A model generated the notes under the pieces. It was given only the letters and a program-made list of their open reading frames with translations, searched no databases and had not been told where the DNA came from. The translations under genes were made by a program, and so were the position numbers. From the NCBI GenBank assembly GCA_014526335.1, contig JACTAT010000032.1, positions 9,451,237-9,515,236 on the forward strand: DNA of 64,000 bases, in the 5' to 3' direction. This DNA comes from Chrysaora quinquecirrha. Taxonomy: Eukaryota > Cnidaria > Scyphozoa > Semaeostomeae > Pelagiidae. Below, in pieces: positions 1 through 15,300 of this stretch (positions are counted from its first letter, which is position 1; each line of letters opens with the position of its first letter).

Positions 1-186
1 TTATTTGCTTAAATGTTAGCTTTTTACGAAGTGAAAAGGCTTTACGAATACTGTAATATGGAGCTATTCCAATGTAATGTATTTTGTAATTTAAAGGTTT
101 CTGTGGAGTAAATATATTCTAACTTATTAACTGTTTCTTTGATGCTAAAATTTATTTAGAAAATCTCGATTATCTTTCTTTCCAAG

Positions 187-375
187 GTTCAAGAGCTTCA
201 GGAGATTGATGAAATGAGCGTATCGAATTCAGGTGGAGATGTTAAGTTGGCGTTCAAAGAAGCAAAATTGCGTCTGCAGATTATGGTTTTCAAAAGAAAT
301 GTCTACGAAAGTAGGAGAAGACCGAAAGGTATTCTCAGACCAAAGAACAAACCACCTCTTAAAGACATCGTCCAT
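187..375 (+). CDS. CFAP54: CFAP54 exon 1 of window
   Basis: This exon has 63 codons in phase 0 between a TTCCAAG acceptor and a GTAAGT donor. The other two frames hit stops within 30 bases. The product is basic and helical (VFKRNVYESRRRPKG). Upstream exons lie outside the window. Confidence 0.8.
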
Positions 376-3300
376 GTAAGTTTATAAGTTTCGTCTGTTT
401 AACCCTTTCAGGCTATCACACCCGCCCGGGGACATACTCCTTGGTGCCTACACCCTGTTTATTTTATAAAGAACCTAGCTCAAGGTTTAGTTCCTAAAGT
501 TTCTTATTTTATGACCTTTTTTGTTGAATTGTTTTTCCAAACGTTCCTTGATAGTTCCTTGATTTTAACTGCATATTTACGGCCATCAATGTGATAAGGT
601 GACACTTTTATGTGAAAAAGCTGGAAGGTACTCAAGGAAACATTTGATACATGCGTAACATACAATTTATGAGTTTTGACTCCGATGAATGGAACAGGCT
701 TCCTAATTCTTGATTGCTTGCAGCGATAAAAATTTTCAAAATTGAAAAGATCCTTAGCGATTTTATTTTTAGTAGTATAAGTTTAAATTTTTCGACCTTC
801 TACATGTAGGTTCCTTATAAAGTGGTTCTTTATAAACACTAGTAATTAATTTATTGAAAAATTTCCAACCCCCTGCTCTTATTAAGAGCCCCCCCTCGAT
901 TATTAAGATTTATATTACCACTGGTGTCGATATGGTTTATCGTTTTCCCTTTCCTGGTATGAAATTTCAGCTAACACTCTATTTGTTTGTTAGAATTCTG
1001 GATTCCCGATGCCCGTTCGCAAGGTGTTTAGCAGTTTGCTGACAACGTTTTTCAAGCAAATTCCAACCCCACCGTTTATTTTGACCAACGCTAATTGGAT
1101 GCTGAATGCCGTTCGATTCCCTGCCTGCTCTAACCCCCAGCAATTAGGCACCTCAGAGTATTTTAATCTATTAATAAATGATCTTTATTTCACATAGAAT
1201 CCTTGGCCAAGAACAACAACGGAAAGAATGCTAAGTGACTCATTTCCAGGACGATCTGCTCAGTTTCTCGCTGTTATAGAAGCATTATCAGACTCGAAAC
1301 GCAGAATCGCGCAGACATCCTCGGGGCGCCAGAATCAGATGATAGTATATTGGATGTTTTTGCAGAGCTTTTCTTTGCTGGGTTGGAGCTAGTTAGCGGA
1401 GGAGGTGGAACACGACCCCCGTCTCCGGGAAAACATGAATCCAACATTGGAGATGATTTGCAGGATATGAAGCTGATAGAAATGGCAATAAAAGGTATGG
1501 TGTTGCTGTTATTCATATACACGCTTTTTTATAAAGAACCACTTTAAGAAACCTACATGTAGAACGCCTGAAAATCTAAATAAACTTATACTACTAAAGA
1601 TACTAAGGAACTTTTCCATGTTGAATGTTTTCAAAAAAAATAAAAACACGATGTAATTGCTATAATATATCGTGTGAAATATTACCAAATAATCTACTGT
1701 AGCAGTATCGTCGGACAGTGTATTCGACTGTCCGTTGAATTAAAGTTAACACTTAGGAAAGACCTATTTTTGCGGGACAATTTCGATGTCCGGCGCCTAT
1801 ATCGAGGCCTGTTTCCATCTGAAAGTTTAACCTAATCTAAATGATATAATTACAGGTGAAAATGCTATCAACATTTCAAGCATCGTTCGATTTGTCCAAT
1901 TGGCCTACAACTATGAATCCTGGGATACGTTCGAGAGTCTTGTGCGGCCAACCATGAGCCTTCTGAGGACAAAGAGAAACATTGACCAGCATATCATTGA
2001 GTTGAAATCCTTGGAGGTGCTAGATGCTATGTTGCCCCTGAATATGAGTAAACTGAAAAAGAAGGTCACTCTGGGAATGGACGATCGAGATAACTCGGAG
2101 ATTATGAGCACCAAACATTCTACAGGTATAGAGTTTCTATTTTGATTTTGAGTTTGTTTGAAAGTTCGTAATCTGGTCATACTTGCTAAAGCCGCTGCTG
2201 CACAAGCGACATCTAGCTTGAAATGGCGAAAGCACACGATAAAAATTTTGCAACTGTTGAAACCAAAAGTCGCACACATAACCCTGCAGAACTTTTAAGA
2301 GGGTTTTCAGTGGCTTGATGTTAAGGACCAAGCAATGTTCTACGTATCCCTAGGGCTTTTCAGAGCTCGACAAAAGTCGTTATGACAGTGCTTCAAGATA
2401 TCGTTCAAATCATTTGAAATTCTTCAAGATTCAACATTAGACAGTCAGGCTAAGATATTATATAAAATTTATTTGTTTTTTTTTCTGCAGCGAGAGTTTC
2501 AACTTTTGTCGACGACCTATTAAGCCTTGTTGATGTTATTGAATCTTGTTTAAATAGTGAAAAATCGGTAGGTATCACGCTAAATTTCACTGCACCTCTG
2601 GTGTTTCTATTACCTTCAATGCCTGTTATTGAGTTTACTTTCTATCTTATGTGGTGTAGACAGTAGTCTTTTGCGTTTAGTCCTGTGTAAAATTTTTCCT
2701 CCTTTATAGAAAATCATAATTGAAGGAATGACAGATATCTTAGTGGATGCTTGCTTGTTTGTTTGGACAAAGTGTAAGAATCATTACAGCCGTATAACAT
2801 CATCATCCGTTGAAACTTATAAACATGTACTTCAGGACACCCATCTTGAGAAGGTATGTTTGTTTATTTGTTTGTTTCTTTGCTTGTTGGTTTGTTTGTC
2901 TTGTTTGTTTGCTTGTTTACTTGTAGTTTAGAGTTCTTTGTCTGTTCATTTGTTTGTTTCTTAGCTTGTTTGTTTCCTTGTTTATTTGCTTCTCTATTTG
3001 CTTCCTTGTTTACCTGTTTACTTGTTTGTTTGTTTGTTTGTTTGTTTGTTTGCTTGTTTATTTGGTTCTCTATTTGTTTTCTTGTTTCTTTGTTTCCTTG
3101 TTTTCTTCTTTCCTTGTTTACCTGTTTACTTGTTTGTTTGTTTGTTTGTTTGTTTGCTTGTTTCTTTGGTTCTTTATTTGTTTTCTTGTTTCCTTGTTTC
3201 CTTGTTTACCTGTTTACTTGTTTTGTTTGTTTGTTTGCTTGTTTGTTTGTTCTTGTGTATGTTTGCTTGCACGCGTGTTTGTTGATTCCTTTGTCTATTT

Positions 3301-6300
3301 GTTTGTTTTGTTTGATTTGTTTGTTTTTGTTTGATCTTTGTTTACATGTAGTTTAGGGTTTGTTCGTTTGTTTACTTGTTTGTTTGCTTGTGTGTCATTA
3401 TATCAATTACAATGTTGAGACTTGCACTTAGTAGATTACCTGTTTACTCCTTTGTTTGATTGTTTGTTTGCTTGTTTGTTTGTTCTTTTGTATGTTTGCT
3501 TTTGCTCGTGTTTGTTGATTCGTTTGTCTGTTTGTTTTTGTTTGATTGTTTCTTTGTTTACATGTGTTTTAGGGCTCGTTTGTTTGTTTACTTTTTTGCT
3601 TGTTTGATTCTTTGTTTGTTTGCTTGTTTATTTGTTTGTGTGTCATCATGTATGCTGATCGATATAGTTTGAACCCTATTCTTCACAGGCTCCGAATAGC
3701 TTCGAAATATAGATAGGGAGAGAGGCTTTATTGCCCCCTATCCAAAACCGAATTCTCAATGTACCAGAAAGATGAAACCCAAAGGTTTCCATTTAATGGA
3801 GGCTCTACTGTATATTGTTTGGAAAATTTTAAGCACCCCGTTATTGGTAATGGAAGATTGCAAAATTTAACTAGCTAGGTATTTAGGTATAGCCATAATT
3901 AAATCTTCATTCCATTATTCAATTTTTTCAATTCAATTCATTTTTATTCGTAGAGATAAAATTTACAATGATAAAAAGTATTCTACACGGCCCAAGAAAA
4001 GCTGAGCTTATCTAGCTTGGGTCGCTACAAAACTAACAAACTAACAAACTAACAAAATATTAATTTCTAGAAGTATTGATTATAAAGGTAAAAAACATGG
4101 GTTGAAAATAACATCAAGATGTTGTTCATTCTCTGTCTTTTACAGTGGATTAGGGCTTTATCCGTCGTTCAAAGAGCAATGGTCGACTTTCATGTCGGTG
4201 ATTTTGATCCTTGCATCTGCGCAGAAGCATCTTCAAAGTTAGCACTATTGATAGAATTTGTGTGTTCTGAAGAATTTTTGGTCAAAGAATTCAAGAAGGA
4301 CACAAATGAGAAAAATGCGACGCTGGTTAAGGTGTGTTGATATTTTATGCATATTTACTTGTTAATCTGAAACACAAAGCAGAAACAGGAGGAAAGGCGT
4401 GGATTGTATGACTTTGAGAGTTACTCGACGATTCCGCTAGATTCTTTAGCTCAGTGGAACTGTCGTTTGCTCTCTGTTCATGCAGTCCAGTTTCGAATCC
4501 CATAAACTGTGGTATTAAAATTTCTTAACTCTGAAATCCTGCACTTGATAACTCTCGATTGCGCGCAAACTGTTTCAGTGTCTTTGTTTTTGGTTCATTT
4601 TGGCACCAAAACCATTTCTAAATAAACAAAATAACAAACAAACAAACAAACAACAAAACAAAACAAACAAACAAAACAAACTTTAATAAACTAAACTGAA
4701 TTGATGGAAAAAGCCATTGCCGTTTTGGTCACCTCAAACCCAATCATTTTAAATTAAGCGTGTAAATTAAATTAAATTAAATTAAAACAAGAAAAGGCAG
4801 GGGTAGAAACCCAATAGAAGTTACTGTTAGAAAAATTCAGAGGCATTTAATCTTTGAAAGATATGATGCGATTGTTTCGCTTTTAGGAATAAGAGTTAGC
4901 GTTGTATTGATCATAGCATCTAGAATCTTTTTGTCAGCTATTTTATTATGACTTCTACTTTTGATTTAAAAGACTAAATGACATAAATACTGATCAGTTA
5001 ATTAGGCCATGTAAATATTTAGCATAGCTGATAATATAGGTTGTCAAATAATTTGAAATATCCTACCACTTCTTCAGGAAAAGGATGCATTGAGACAAGA
5101 AAGAACTGCTAAACTTAATGCTATTGCCGCTCATTTGAACTGTGCTGCCACGCCTTGAGTTTGCTGAGCTTTGTAAGGCAAAGACTTCATGATGCCAACA
5201 AAGCATTGGATGATAGCCGTTCATCTGTTGTTGATATGGAGACAACTATTGCCGATACAAGTCTGCTGAAGGTAAATTGATTTCCTGGTCATTCCTAAAA
5301 ACGTAATTTCTCGCAACTTCTTGTTCTTCACCCTCCATCATACTCCGACAGGTTCTTCGAACCCTTCTTACAACTTCTTGACCCTCCATCGCCCCCTCAT
5401 GTTCTTTTATGTTCTTCAACAACCTCACACCAACCTCCTATATAAGAATATATACACTAATTGACATTTATTTTCAAATGATTTTTAGGATCCCCAAAGA
5501 TCAGTTCCTGGTCCTGTCGCATTAGATGCTGCAGCTTTGCATTTGGAATTAATTTACATCACACATCGTATTGACTGCAAACTGGCACTCTTAGATCAAG
5601 GTATGTATGCGTCTTCAGGGACATAGGAAGCATATTAAACGTTGGAGGGGCCTTTGGAGAATGGGGGTAAAGGAACAGTCTTAATTCTTGGGTGGAAAAC
5701 GGTTTCGATTTTTTTATGTTATTTTGCAGCACCCGGTAACATTTTTGTTGGTTCTAATGGGTGGTTTAGGTAATTTTGAGGGTCTTATTCTTTGCAGTCA
5801 TTTTGAAATATCAACGCCAGGGCGACCTCTTCACTTGTACTGAGGTTGGTCACTGCCAGAGGGTTGTTAACGTCCTCAGAACGTACATATACAATACACA
5901 TATACATCGTATAATGGCTCTTTAGCGTCCCAATTGTTTTTGAGACGGATCCGCCATTTTACGTGGTCATTCGAGTCACAAAAAGCAAGGTTTTTGCACC
6001 TTGTAATTTGTGCTTCCTAGCCCTTTATCCGGGCCGCAGACCTTAAGCACAAATGGCTCAAGTGCTAACTACTATACGACGCTGCACTGCGCTGCCACCT
6101 TGTAGATGCCCTCTTGTTTTCTGCCGCAAGAAATGTACTTCCAAGTGGAAAAGATTGTTTGGTTAAAAAATGTGGGGAGTTTCTCGGAGGTTGAGAAAAA
6201 CTACCCCGAGTTCTAGATTATGAGAAACCGAGAAAAGAGAAAAGTTAGAAATAAGGAGAGGAGAGAAGGATGGCTCTCTTCTTTCTGTTTCTCATTTCCC

Positions 6301-9300
6301 TCCCTTTCGTTCCCCCTGAGCCTCTGGTAACTAGAAAAAAATTGGGGCTTTGCCTCCCCGGTTCAACGTCAATGGTTTTTAACTGTAATTAACATATGCA
6401 GCAGGCGCAAACATTGCGAAATGTTTAAAATTGGTCGTCCCGATAACTAATTGAAATTTAAAGCTTAAAATACGTTGATTCCATTGTAATATACTCCACT
6501 ATGTTTCTTCTCCCATAGGTGAAAACAAAGGACCAAAGAAAAGCGGAAAGACTGTAAGAAGCAGTTTCTTTTTCAGTTTCAAAATATGATTTTTTTCCAG
6601 TTTTTCAGTTTTTCAATGCCTGCCGAAAATGTTGGAACGCCTGTGCTCAAATTCTATTTCACTGCCTATTATCGTTTCACCCCCATCCCTTTGAAAATTG
6701 ATATTAAACACTATCATTTCCAGTTACTCCCTACCTCGCACGACTGCTGAGAAAATTATCAATAGTATCAACCATGGAAATAGTATCAACATTGTTCAAG
6801 GGGGAAGGGGGGAAGGGGTTTTCTCGAGAATCTGCTAGATTGTTTGGAAATGTTAATGATAATAACGAAAATCTAGGGGGTTTCAGCTACTTTTGGCAGC
6901 CTCTGTAGTCTTTTATAGTCTTTGATCATGCTTTTTTGCTGTTTCCTCGAATAACTGATGTTAGACCATTGTGATCTTCATGAATTTCGACATGCTTCGA
7001 AAATGTCGACTTCACTAATTCACTCTTGTTTGTTGTTCGTTTTTCCCAATCAACGCTACGGCATGTAGCCTTTAAAGCTTAAAAAGAAATGTGCAAATCT
7101 TGACTGAAACTCATAAAATCAACTGACAGGCTTGAACATCGGTGAATGTTACATAGTGGTTTAAACGCCAGTCGCTAGAATCTCAGAAGTAGATCTGGAA
7201 GTAGTAGTAGAACTAATGATGCTAGCGTTGCCGGGGCTTGAACCCCGAACTCACTGAGTTTCTGACACCGCAAGCTAGCTGACGCCACATCACCTTCAAA
7301 TATACCACCCTTTCCTCTGAATGCAATGCTGATAATTCTCTACATTGCTTTATGTCTGGAGTTTTTTTGTCACTAAATTTCAAACCAACATTGTTGATTT
7401 TTCTTCTGAACCCTTTTTTAAAACCTAATTCTTTCATTCAAGGAAAAGGAACGGAGGGAAGGTTCATTCGGAATGGCAGTCAGTGCTGGGAAGAACCATC
7501 TCTCTAAAGCTGTCTACCTTATTTGTAAAGCTGAAGCGAATCAAGGAAACTCTTCGGAGCAAAACCGTCAGTTATTGAAGGTAACGAATACTTTTGTTAA
7601 AAATCTGCTATTAGGCTATTCGAAGCTTTTAATTTGATTTAATAAGAGATAAAGCTGGCATGGATGTGTAGAGCGAATTCTTAGAGCTTAGTCCAAACCA
7701 AACACCTCGTTTCAAACCATAACACGTTTTTTTTATAAGAAACCTGGCTCAGGGCCTAGTTCTAAAAGTTTCTTAATTTTTGGCCCAATTTTAGTTCTAA
7801 AAGTTTCTTGACAGTTTTTTAATTTAATGGAAAAAATTGCAGCGAAAACGATAAAAAAACGTGAATATAGCAAGCAAATTATTAATATTGTATTACAAGA
7901 ATTAGCCATGCTGGGTGCGAGAAATCAGTATGTTGGAAAACTGACACGAAAGTTTCTTAAGTTTCTTAACTCCTTCCTCCTAGTTCTAAAAGTTTCTTTA
8001 CTTTTGGGGTGTCGAGTTCTAGGTTTCTTATAAACCGGTTTCTTATAAAAAAACGTGTACCTTGAAGGCTTGAGTAATAACACCCTAGATGCGATGAGGG
8101 GAATCCTGGGGGAGGGTACTTGATATTTTTAGTACGATTATGTGCCACCCGAGTGGTTGGATGTTTTGTTGGTGTTTGGCCATTATTTCAGCGTTCCGTA
8201 CTCTGTACCAACCAGCACTGTAAGTGTGACTCCATACCATCATCTGGCATACCCTGTACTTTCCTTACTTATACTGCTTTCACACTGCAAGTTAAACCGG
8301 TTTAAATAAAACCAGTTTTGCAAATACTGCGTTCTGGTTTGTCAGTTCGACAAATGGAATCGATTTGATTGGTGGAAATCTAAGCTGGTTTTAAAGTGTC
8401 AGTGTGACAGCAGTATTAAGCTTGATGACCTTGCCCAACTTAAGCTAAGTTTCTTAGGAATGGGAATAGCTGAAAGTGAGATCCGTGCTAATATAGGTTT
8501 TAATATAATGAGGGCACATATTATAGAGTGATCAGGACATAGGTTCTGAAAATAAGAGCGAAAGAAATTGGCTGAAAAACAAACCATAGTTTTAGCAGCT
8601 TTCGCAGGCCCTGCTAATATCATTATTCTGAATGCAATGTTTTAGAAGTCCATGAAAGAGGTTAAGGCCCCAGTTTCACTATGCCGACATGCCTCGTCGC
8701 TCCTTCAATTTTGTATCGAATTGGGCTTTCAGTTACACTATAATGTCTCAATCCGGTAAATGACGCTCCGCAAATCGTCTTGAAAATCATGGCGCTCTGG
8801 AGGTGATATGAAAATCAAGACGCGACGCGGCGGCACAGTGTAATCATGCAAATCCGATATATGACGCTCTGAAACCTTGTTTTTCTATTGTTTCACAAAA
8901 CAAATGCGAAGCAAATCTGCGAAGGAGCTGTCGTGGCGTCTCAGTGTAACTGCAGTCATCGAGATGAAAACCATGGCGCTGCGCTCAGTGTAACTGCTGG
9001 ACACAATCTTATGACGGCACGAAAATCAAAACGCAACGATTTCATGCCGGCATAGTGTAACCGGCGCCTAACATACAAGTTGCATTAAAACGCCCGTGAG
9101 TGGATTGAAACCCTTAGACATCGAATTATTATTTAGTTGATAACGAAGGGTCGCTAATCATATATAACAAGTTTCATTTCCCTTTATAGTGTAGTTTTGT
9201 ATAAATAGTCTATATAGTGTATGTATGGAGTCATTTACCCCCTGGAACTGACCTGACCCTGGGAGCCCGGATAGAATAAGGTTCTTGAATGAATACTCAT

Positions 9301-12300
9301 CGGTTTCTTGAATGAATACGGTTTTTCTGTAACTTACTTTCTAACTTTTTTATGTTGGGTGTTTTTGTCCATAAACTTAAAAAATTTCGTTTATTCTTTG
9401 ATGACGAATACTTCTTTCTTACAGGACTCCTTTGAATTGCTGCAAAAGGCTACTCAATCAGAAGCAAAGCTCCTAAAAGCAAACAGTGTATCACCAGAGA
9501 GTAAGCCTCAAAGAATTCCTCCTGCACCACAGCTTGTGTTTAGAAGTGCGAAAACAATGATTTTCAAGCCTTATGAATTCATTCCAGAGAACGGAGACGA
9601 ATTGAAGTGGTACAGGCTGTTTGTGAGATCAGCTAGTGGACACAATGTCAAAGTGAGGCCAAGTGACACGCTTCTTCCTGGAACTGGAAAGGAGGTAGGA
9701 GATACAAAGTCATTCAGAAAAATATGCTAGTTCTTTCTTGAGTCGTATGCTCAAAGTACTGAAATCTTTTAGGACATACTACCCGTTACCCTCACCCTAA
9801 CCTTAACCTGCATTATTAATTGCTCAAAAGTAACGAATAATCGTCCCCTCCCTTGTTAATTTTTGAAAAATTTCCCAACCACCCCACTCTTATTCCAAAC
9901 CCCCTCTTTAGTAGTAGCTGCCCTGCGATTGAGCATACTGTATCTATATTTCTTAATTGCAATGTGACCTCTTGTGCGATATCTTTTGAGCAGTTGAATT
10001 GTACGATTTTGAAATGTATTTCCAGCCCCCCTTTTATTCCTGCCCCCTGTTTATTAAAACTTTCAAGCGTTTTCCAGCCCCCTCAATTATTCCCACCCCC
10101 TGATTATTCAGTAATTCAGAGTAGATATGCTAAATCTTCTGCTAAGACCTGTTTATACTACTGTTTCATTGTTGCACTTTCTCAATTTAAAATTGACCCT
10201 GGGCAAGCTTTTTTTTTGTTAGCTAGGCCAGCCTTTGGGCCAGTCATCCAATGTCTAGCTTTTTGGCTGTGCCTGAATGATCATTACCAACGATTCAAAC
10301 CAAAAAGGTTCTACAGAAGCAAATATCCCCACTTTGCATCTTAACCGGTTTCCCGGGGGGGGGGTGACTATGTTTCAGATAGGGACGTGTCACGAGCAAC
10401 AAAATGCCTATCCATATTTATACCCAATTCCTGAAAATATATACCCAAGATTATACGAAAATATTAACTTATACACTATTTTATATGCTTATACTTAACT
10501 GAAGAATATTTTTTATAAAGTTGATACTGATTTCGAGAAATCGATACCCTTATTTATAACAATTTTCAGAAAATTAAGACCCATGTTTATACCAAAGTCA
10601 TGAAAAACTATTTGGCGGCACGTCCCCAGGACCCAAAATATATTAAGTCCCCCCCGCTCCGGGACCGGTTTCTTACTTTTAAAAAAACACAGCATCTTTT
10701 GCTGTATTTTTAGTTTTTTGTTTTGTTATGTGTGGAAAGCTTCCATTTCATCATAGTGTGTTTGCTTTACGTTTGTTTGCTTGATTATTCATCAAAATTA
10801 AGTGACACTGAAGAAATTTTACAAATATAGCATTCATAAATATCATTTTCACATCTATTAGATCCCGAATGGTACAAATTGCCTCTTAAAAGTCAGTGGA
10901 TTAACACCTAACGAGAGATATGTTGTTGCTGTTGCTGCTTACAACCACAAAGGCCAGTTCATCGGAGAGAATGTTGGGGAGACGAGTCGACCTATCCTTG
11001 CTGCAAGTCCAGTACCTGTTGCCATAGCGTTTGGGTATCTAGCAAAGGTAAGTGTTAAGCTATGAATAAACTAGGGGCATGTCGCGCGTGACACTGCATT
11101 CGGCGTGTCTCCCAGGGTGACTAAACATGCGAGTGACAATCGAGCAACATGTTCCCCGAATCATTTGATTGTCGCCGAGACAAAAAATGTTTCTGTTGTC
11201 TCCAAAAAACATTTGCATGCCTTTGCTCTAAAATTCTGTCGCGCGCTACAGAGTTTCCCGAGTTGATTAAACTGGGAGACACCGAGGGGACATCAATGTC
11301 GCGCGCGACTTGTCTCCTATTTTAGCCAGGCCTTTAGTTTTATGCAAAACATTATTCATTTTTATATTGTGTGTATTGCTCTTACGCTTCCTGCGCTTTT
11401 GCTTGGGCCTAAATTTGGATTAACCGAATTTAATCGCATTCGATGCGGTGTAAAGGCCCATTTACTACTTCGTTCGCATTCGCTGTTCGCTGTTCGCTAG
11501 TCGTCAAAGAAAGGCGAACGCGAAACGATTTTGATTTCCGCTGCAAGTCAAGCTCAAGCTTTCGCAAAAGTTTTACTTTTTTGTCACTTTAAATTGATCA
11601 CGAAGGCTGTATTCTGTTCCCAAGCGAGCGGCGAACTGTAAATTCGCTAGTGAACAGGGAATGCGAACGAAGTGGAAATGGGCCTTAAAGGCCTATTTAC
11701 TACTTCGTTCATACTCGCTGTTCGGCGTTCGCTACTGATCAGCAAAAGGAGAACGCGAAGCGATTTTTATTTCCACTACAACCGGTCGTTCGAGCTTTCG
11801 CTAAAGTTCTACTTTGTTTATGGCCTAAAGGTCGTTTTCTGTTCGCTAGTGAACGGCGAGCAGCAATTTCGCTAACCAAAAGCGAATGCGAACAAAGTGG
11901 AATTGGGCCTTGATGTGTGACATAAAGTTGAAATTGGTTTGTAATGTGTTGGTTTGTTCATACTGGTATATTGTTTTTACCAAAGATATGAAAGCAAGGA
12001 GTTGCTAGATGCCTAAACGATCAAACATTGTTTGTCAAACATTTGGAACTTTCTTTACAAGCCATGTTTGAACGTTCGGTCACGTTGCAACAAACTGCTT
12101 GCGGAAAGCAAAACTAAGCAATATTTGTCGTGTAGTAGATTTTAGAGAAGTTCAGAAACATTTGTGTTTAACGCGACCAACGGTAAGAACATAACTTTGT
12201 TTGGCAAGCATTTTACATTTGCTTGTCAAAATATGTTTGACCGTTTTGTCTTGCTGGTCAAAGATTTTCTACCGAAGACAAGCATGAAATGTTTTGAAGT

Positions 12301-15300
12301 TTTTCAAAGGACATTGCTGATCGAATTCTGCTTGCAGAACGTTTCGAGACGTATCAGAAGGCCTAATATAAATTGTTAGACCATGACGGAGAATATCTCT
12401 CTTCATCAAAGGAGCAAACGTTTAAACCTACAGGATAATTACGTAATTCCTGCGAGACGGAGGTCTATTGTTATGATTTATTTATTTTTGCAGGCCGCAT
12501 ATAACGCCGGAGCCTGGCAGCTTGCAAAAACAGCTTTCAGAATTTTATGGGAACATTTCATTCTGGACCCAGAATTTACAGAGCCAAGTATATTATCAGC
12601 AAGGGAAAACATCGATCTCAAACCCTACAGGTTTGTCTTTTACTGGCTTTGCCTTATTCCTCTGTACTCAACCTCGTCCCCAGGATGAATAGGGCTTTAC
12701 GTGAAACTCCGCTGTCCATATTCGACCCTCGTATCGGCCTTGTCTATTCGAAATTTGATTGGCTGTTCAAACAATAGATATTTCAAGTGGGGTCACAGTT
12801 TCTTCAAAATTTCACACCGAAATAGGCCGAAAACTTTGTGAAAAAACATGTATAAAAACCAAAAGATGATGCTACATGAGATATTGTATCTTGCCTTACA
12901 TTTATCAATGAAATTCTTTGCTAAGAACATCTGCTTTTAGAATCTACATCTTGTTTTTATGCCTAGGCAAAAATTGCCAGTATTTTGACAGATTTTGTGG
13001 CCAGTACCGGGGCCAATATCAATTTGACGGTTGAGATTCGAGGAAATTCGATTTGGGGCCTGGGGACAAGGTTGGATTCTACTCTGCTCTGTGCTACTGT
13101 GCTTTGTTGTGATTTGCTATGTTCTACTCTTAAACATATATTTCATTCGCATTTCTTTTTTCCAGGATGAACATGGAGAAAATCAACAAATCATCAGCCG
13201 TTCTATTGAGATATTTCATCCAAACTATTTTCATCTCCATGGATATCTCAGTAAAAGAGGGTGCACTTTTCTGTGATTCACTTTGTGATTTCAAACCTCC
13301 ATATGTGGGTCAGGTATGAACGATTTTGATAGATACTTTTTATCACTGCATTCAGGCACATGACTACGGACTGGGAAATCAGAGTAGGCTGTTTTAACAA
13401 CAAGGCGTGACCGCCAATGAGAACACCGTCTTTGTCAACAAGTTACCGTTGTGTATCGATTAAAATGTAATTTAGCATCAAAATTGCAAATTTTGGCAAT
13501 AGTTAACTGGTTTGGTGGGTGAAGTAAATGTTGCAGCTTCCAGGAGAACGCAAAATTTTGACGTTCTCACCAGAACGTGAAAACAGCCTAGATGACTTTG
13601 TCGCCAGACCAGAACGCGAAATTTCAAGACGCGGGAAATTATCTAGTGCCCAGATTCTTTGTCTGCTCACGACGTCTTCTTCACTTGTGATGTCCCGTTG
13701 CTAAAACAGGCTATTTATCATCGAAAGATTCCGACCCCTACATACTGGCGTATTAGGGCCTAAATAAAGGACTAGCTACAGAATTTAAGCCCACGATCTA
13801 ACACTGAAATTGTTTTTTCGCAGTTTTCACAATAGGTCCCCATAACAATGGTGAAATACAACATTCATTGCAATTTTTAGCTGGTTTGGCTGCAGAATTC
13901 GCTGCTGCAGCTTTGGAGCAATGGAAATCTTTGGCGTCTTCATGAGAACGTGAAAACGCCAAGATGACGTTGTCGCAAAAACTTTAAATATAATGACGCG
14001 GGAAAGAAGCTAGTACCCAGTTCCTTTGTCTGCTAGCGACTTATTCTTTACTTGTGGCGTTTTATTGCTAAAACAGTCTAGTTAAACATAGCTACACCCA
14101 ACTGGTTATCTGTTAAAACACAACGTAAGCAAGCTTATTGTTCACTGGTATATAATGCAGACCATTCGATTTTATAGAACGCAAGACTTGATGAATGCCG
14201 GAAACTGCTTATGGCTATGGATATAGCTGGTCTGGTAAATGATAGCTCAACTAGTATGCAAGCTGTAATACAATGTTATGGTCTATTGGCACCTCTACTT
14301 CAGATGCAGATACATACAAAGCCCGTTCTGCAGGTAAGAATCAACTTTGGTCTTTCCGTGTACACTTTGCATGTATCTAACGCCAGTATCAAGTCACGTT
14401 CAGTTTTGTGTTTACCTGATAGTTGTATCTTGCTCGGACGCGCCTAATTGCAAATTGCCTTGGCTAAAATTGTCAATATCTTAGCTAATTTAATGCCGCA
14501 ACGAGGGCCCAAATTGGTTGACTGTTGAGATTTGAGGAAACGCATTTGGAAGTAGAGCTTTTGCGTTTGCGTGCTAAGCTAGAGGTATAACAGGATCGAT
14601 ACCCGTCCTGCTCGTATCAATAGAGACCCGAAGTGTGACGTCATTTAGAATCCTTTTGACGAACTTCAAATTTGCTTTTCATTTGGTAACAGAGCGTTAA
14701 AAATAAGGCTGAAACATGCAAATGTCAGTCAAGTATGTCAAACATTTGCTGAGAGATATGGCCATACGAAGAAATACATTTTAATAGGAAATCACTTTAT
14801 TTTCACCTGGCTCTAAACTTTTGAAACCGAACAAAAACACAGTGCTTTCGTATTGAAATGTATATTTTTGGATGGCCATTCAGGCAATATTTAACGTATT
14901 CGACTGGTCGATAAGGTCTAAAGCTAAATTCTTGTGACGTCACGACATTCATTCTCTATTTCTTGCATATGATCTCATAAATCATTTCCTCATTCTTAGA
15001 CTATCTTCTCGAAGGTATTTTGTCACTGTTTTGCCGTGTTGCAAGAGCTGCAAGCATTAATAAAGAATCGTAAACATTCTTCAGTATCAGAGAATTTGCA
15101 ACATATGGTATCATGTATTTCCTTCTACATCGCAAATGTAAGTGGAATATTTCCTATTCTCTTTCCTCAAATAACTATAGTGCGTTCAAGGCCGGTTTCA
15201 GAAAATTTTGTTAGGGGGGTGCAGGCTCTAATGTACCGAGTAAATTTGACCTAACACAAAATTATACCAAACAGAATAATAAAAAATTTACCCAAAAATC

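Noticed and set aside
1900..2279. 122-codon ORF on the - strand
   Set aside because: Antisense shadow of CFAP54 exon 3.
2856..3356. Long Cys/Leu/Phe/Val-rich ORFs (up to 166 codons)
   Set aside because: They are translations of the TTTG/CTTG simple repeat in several frames, with no other coding signal.
9853..10344. 163-codon ORF
   Set aside because: Lies over intronic C-run repeats; no splice-compatible phase and no recognisable domain.
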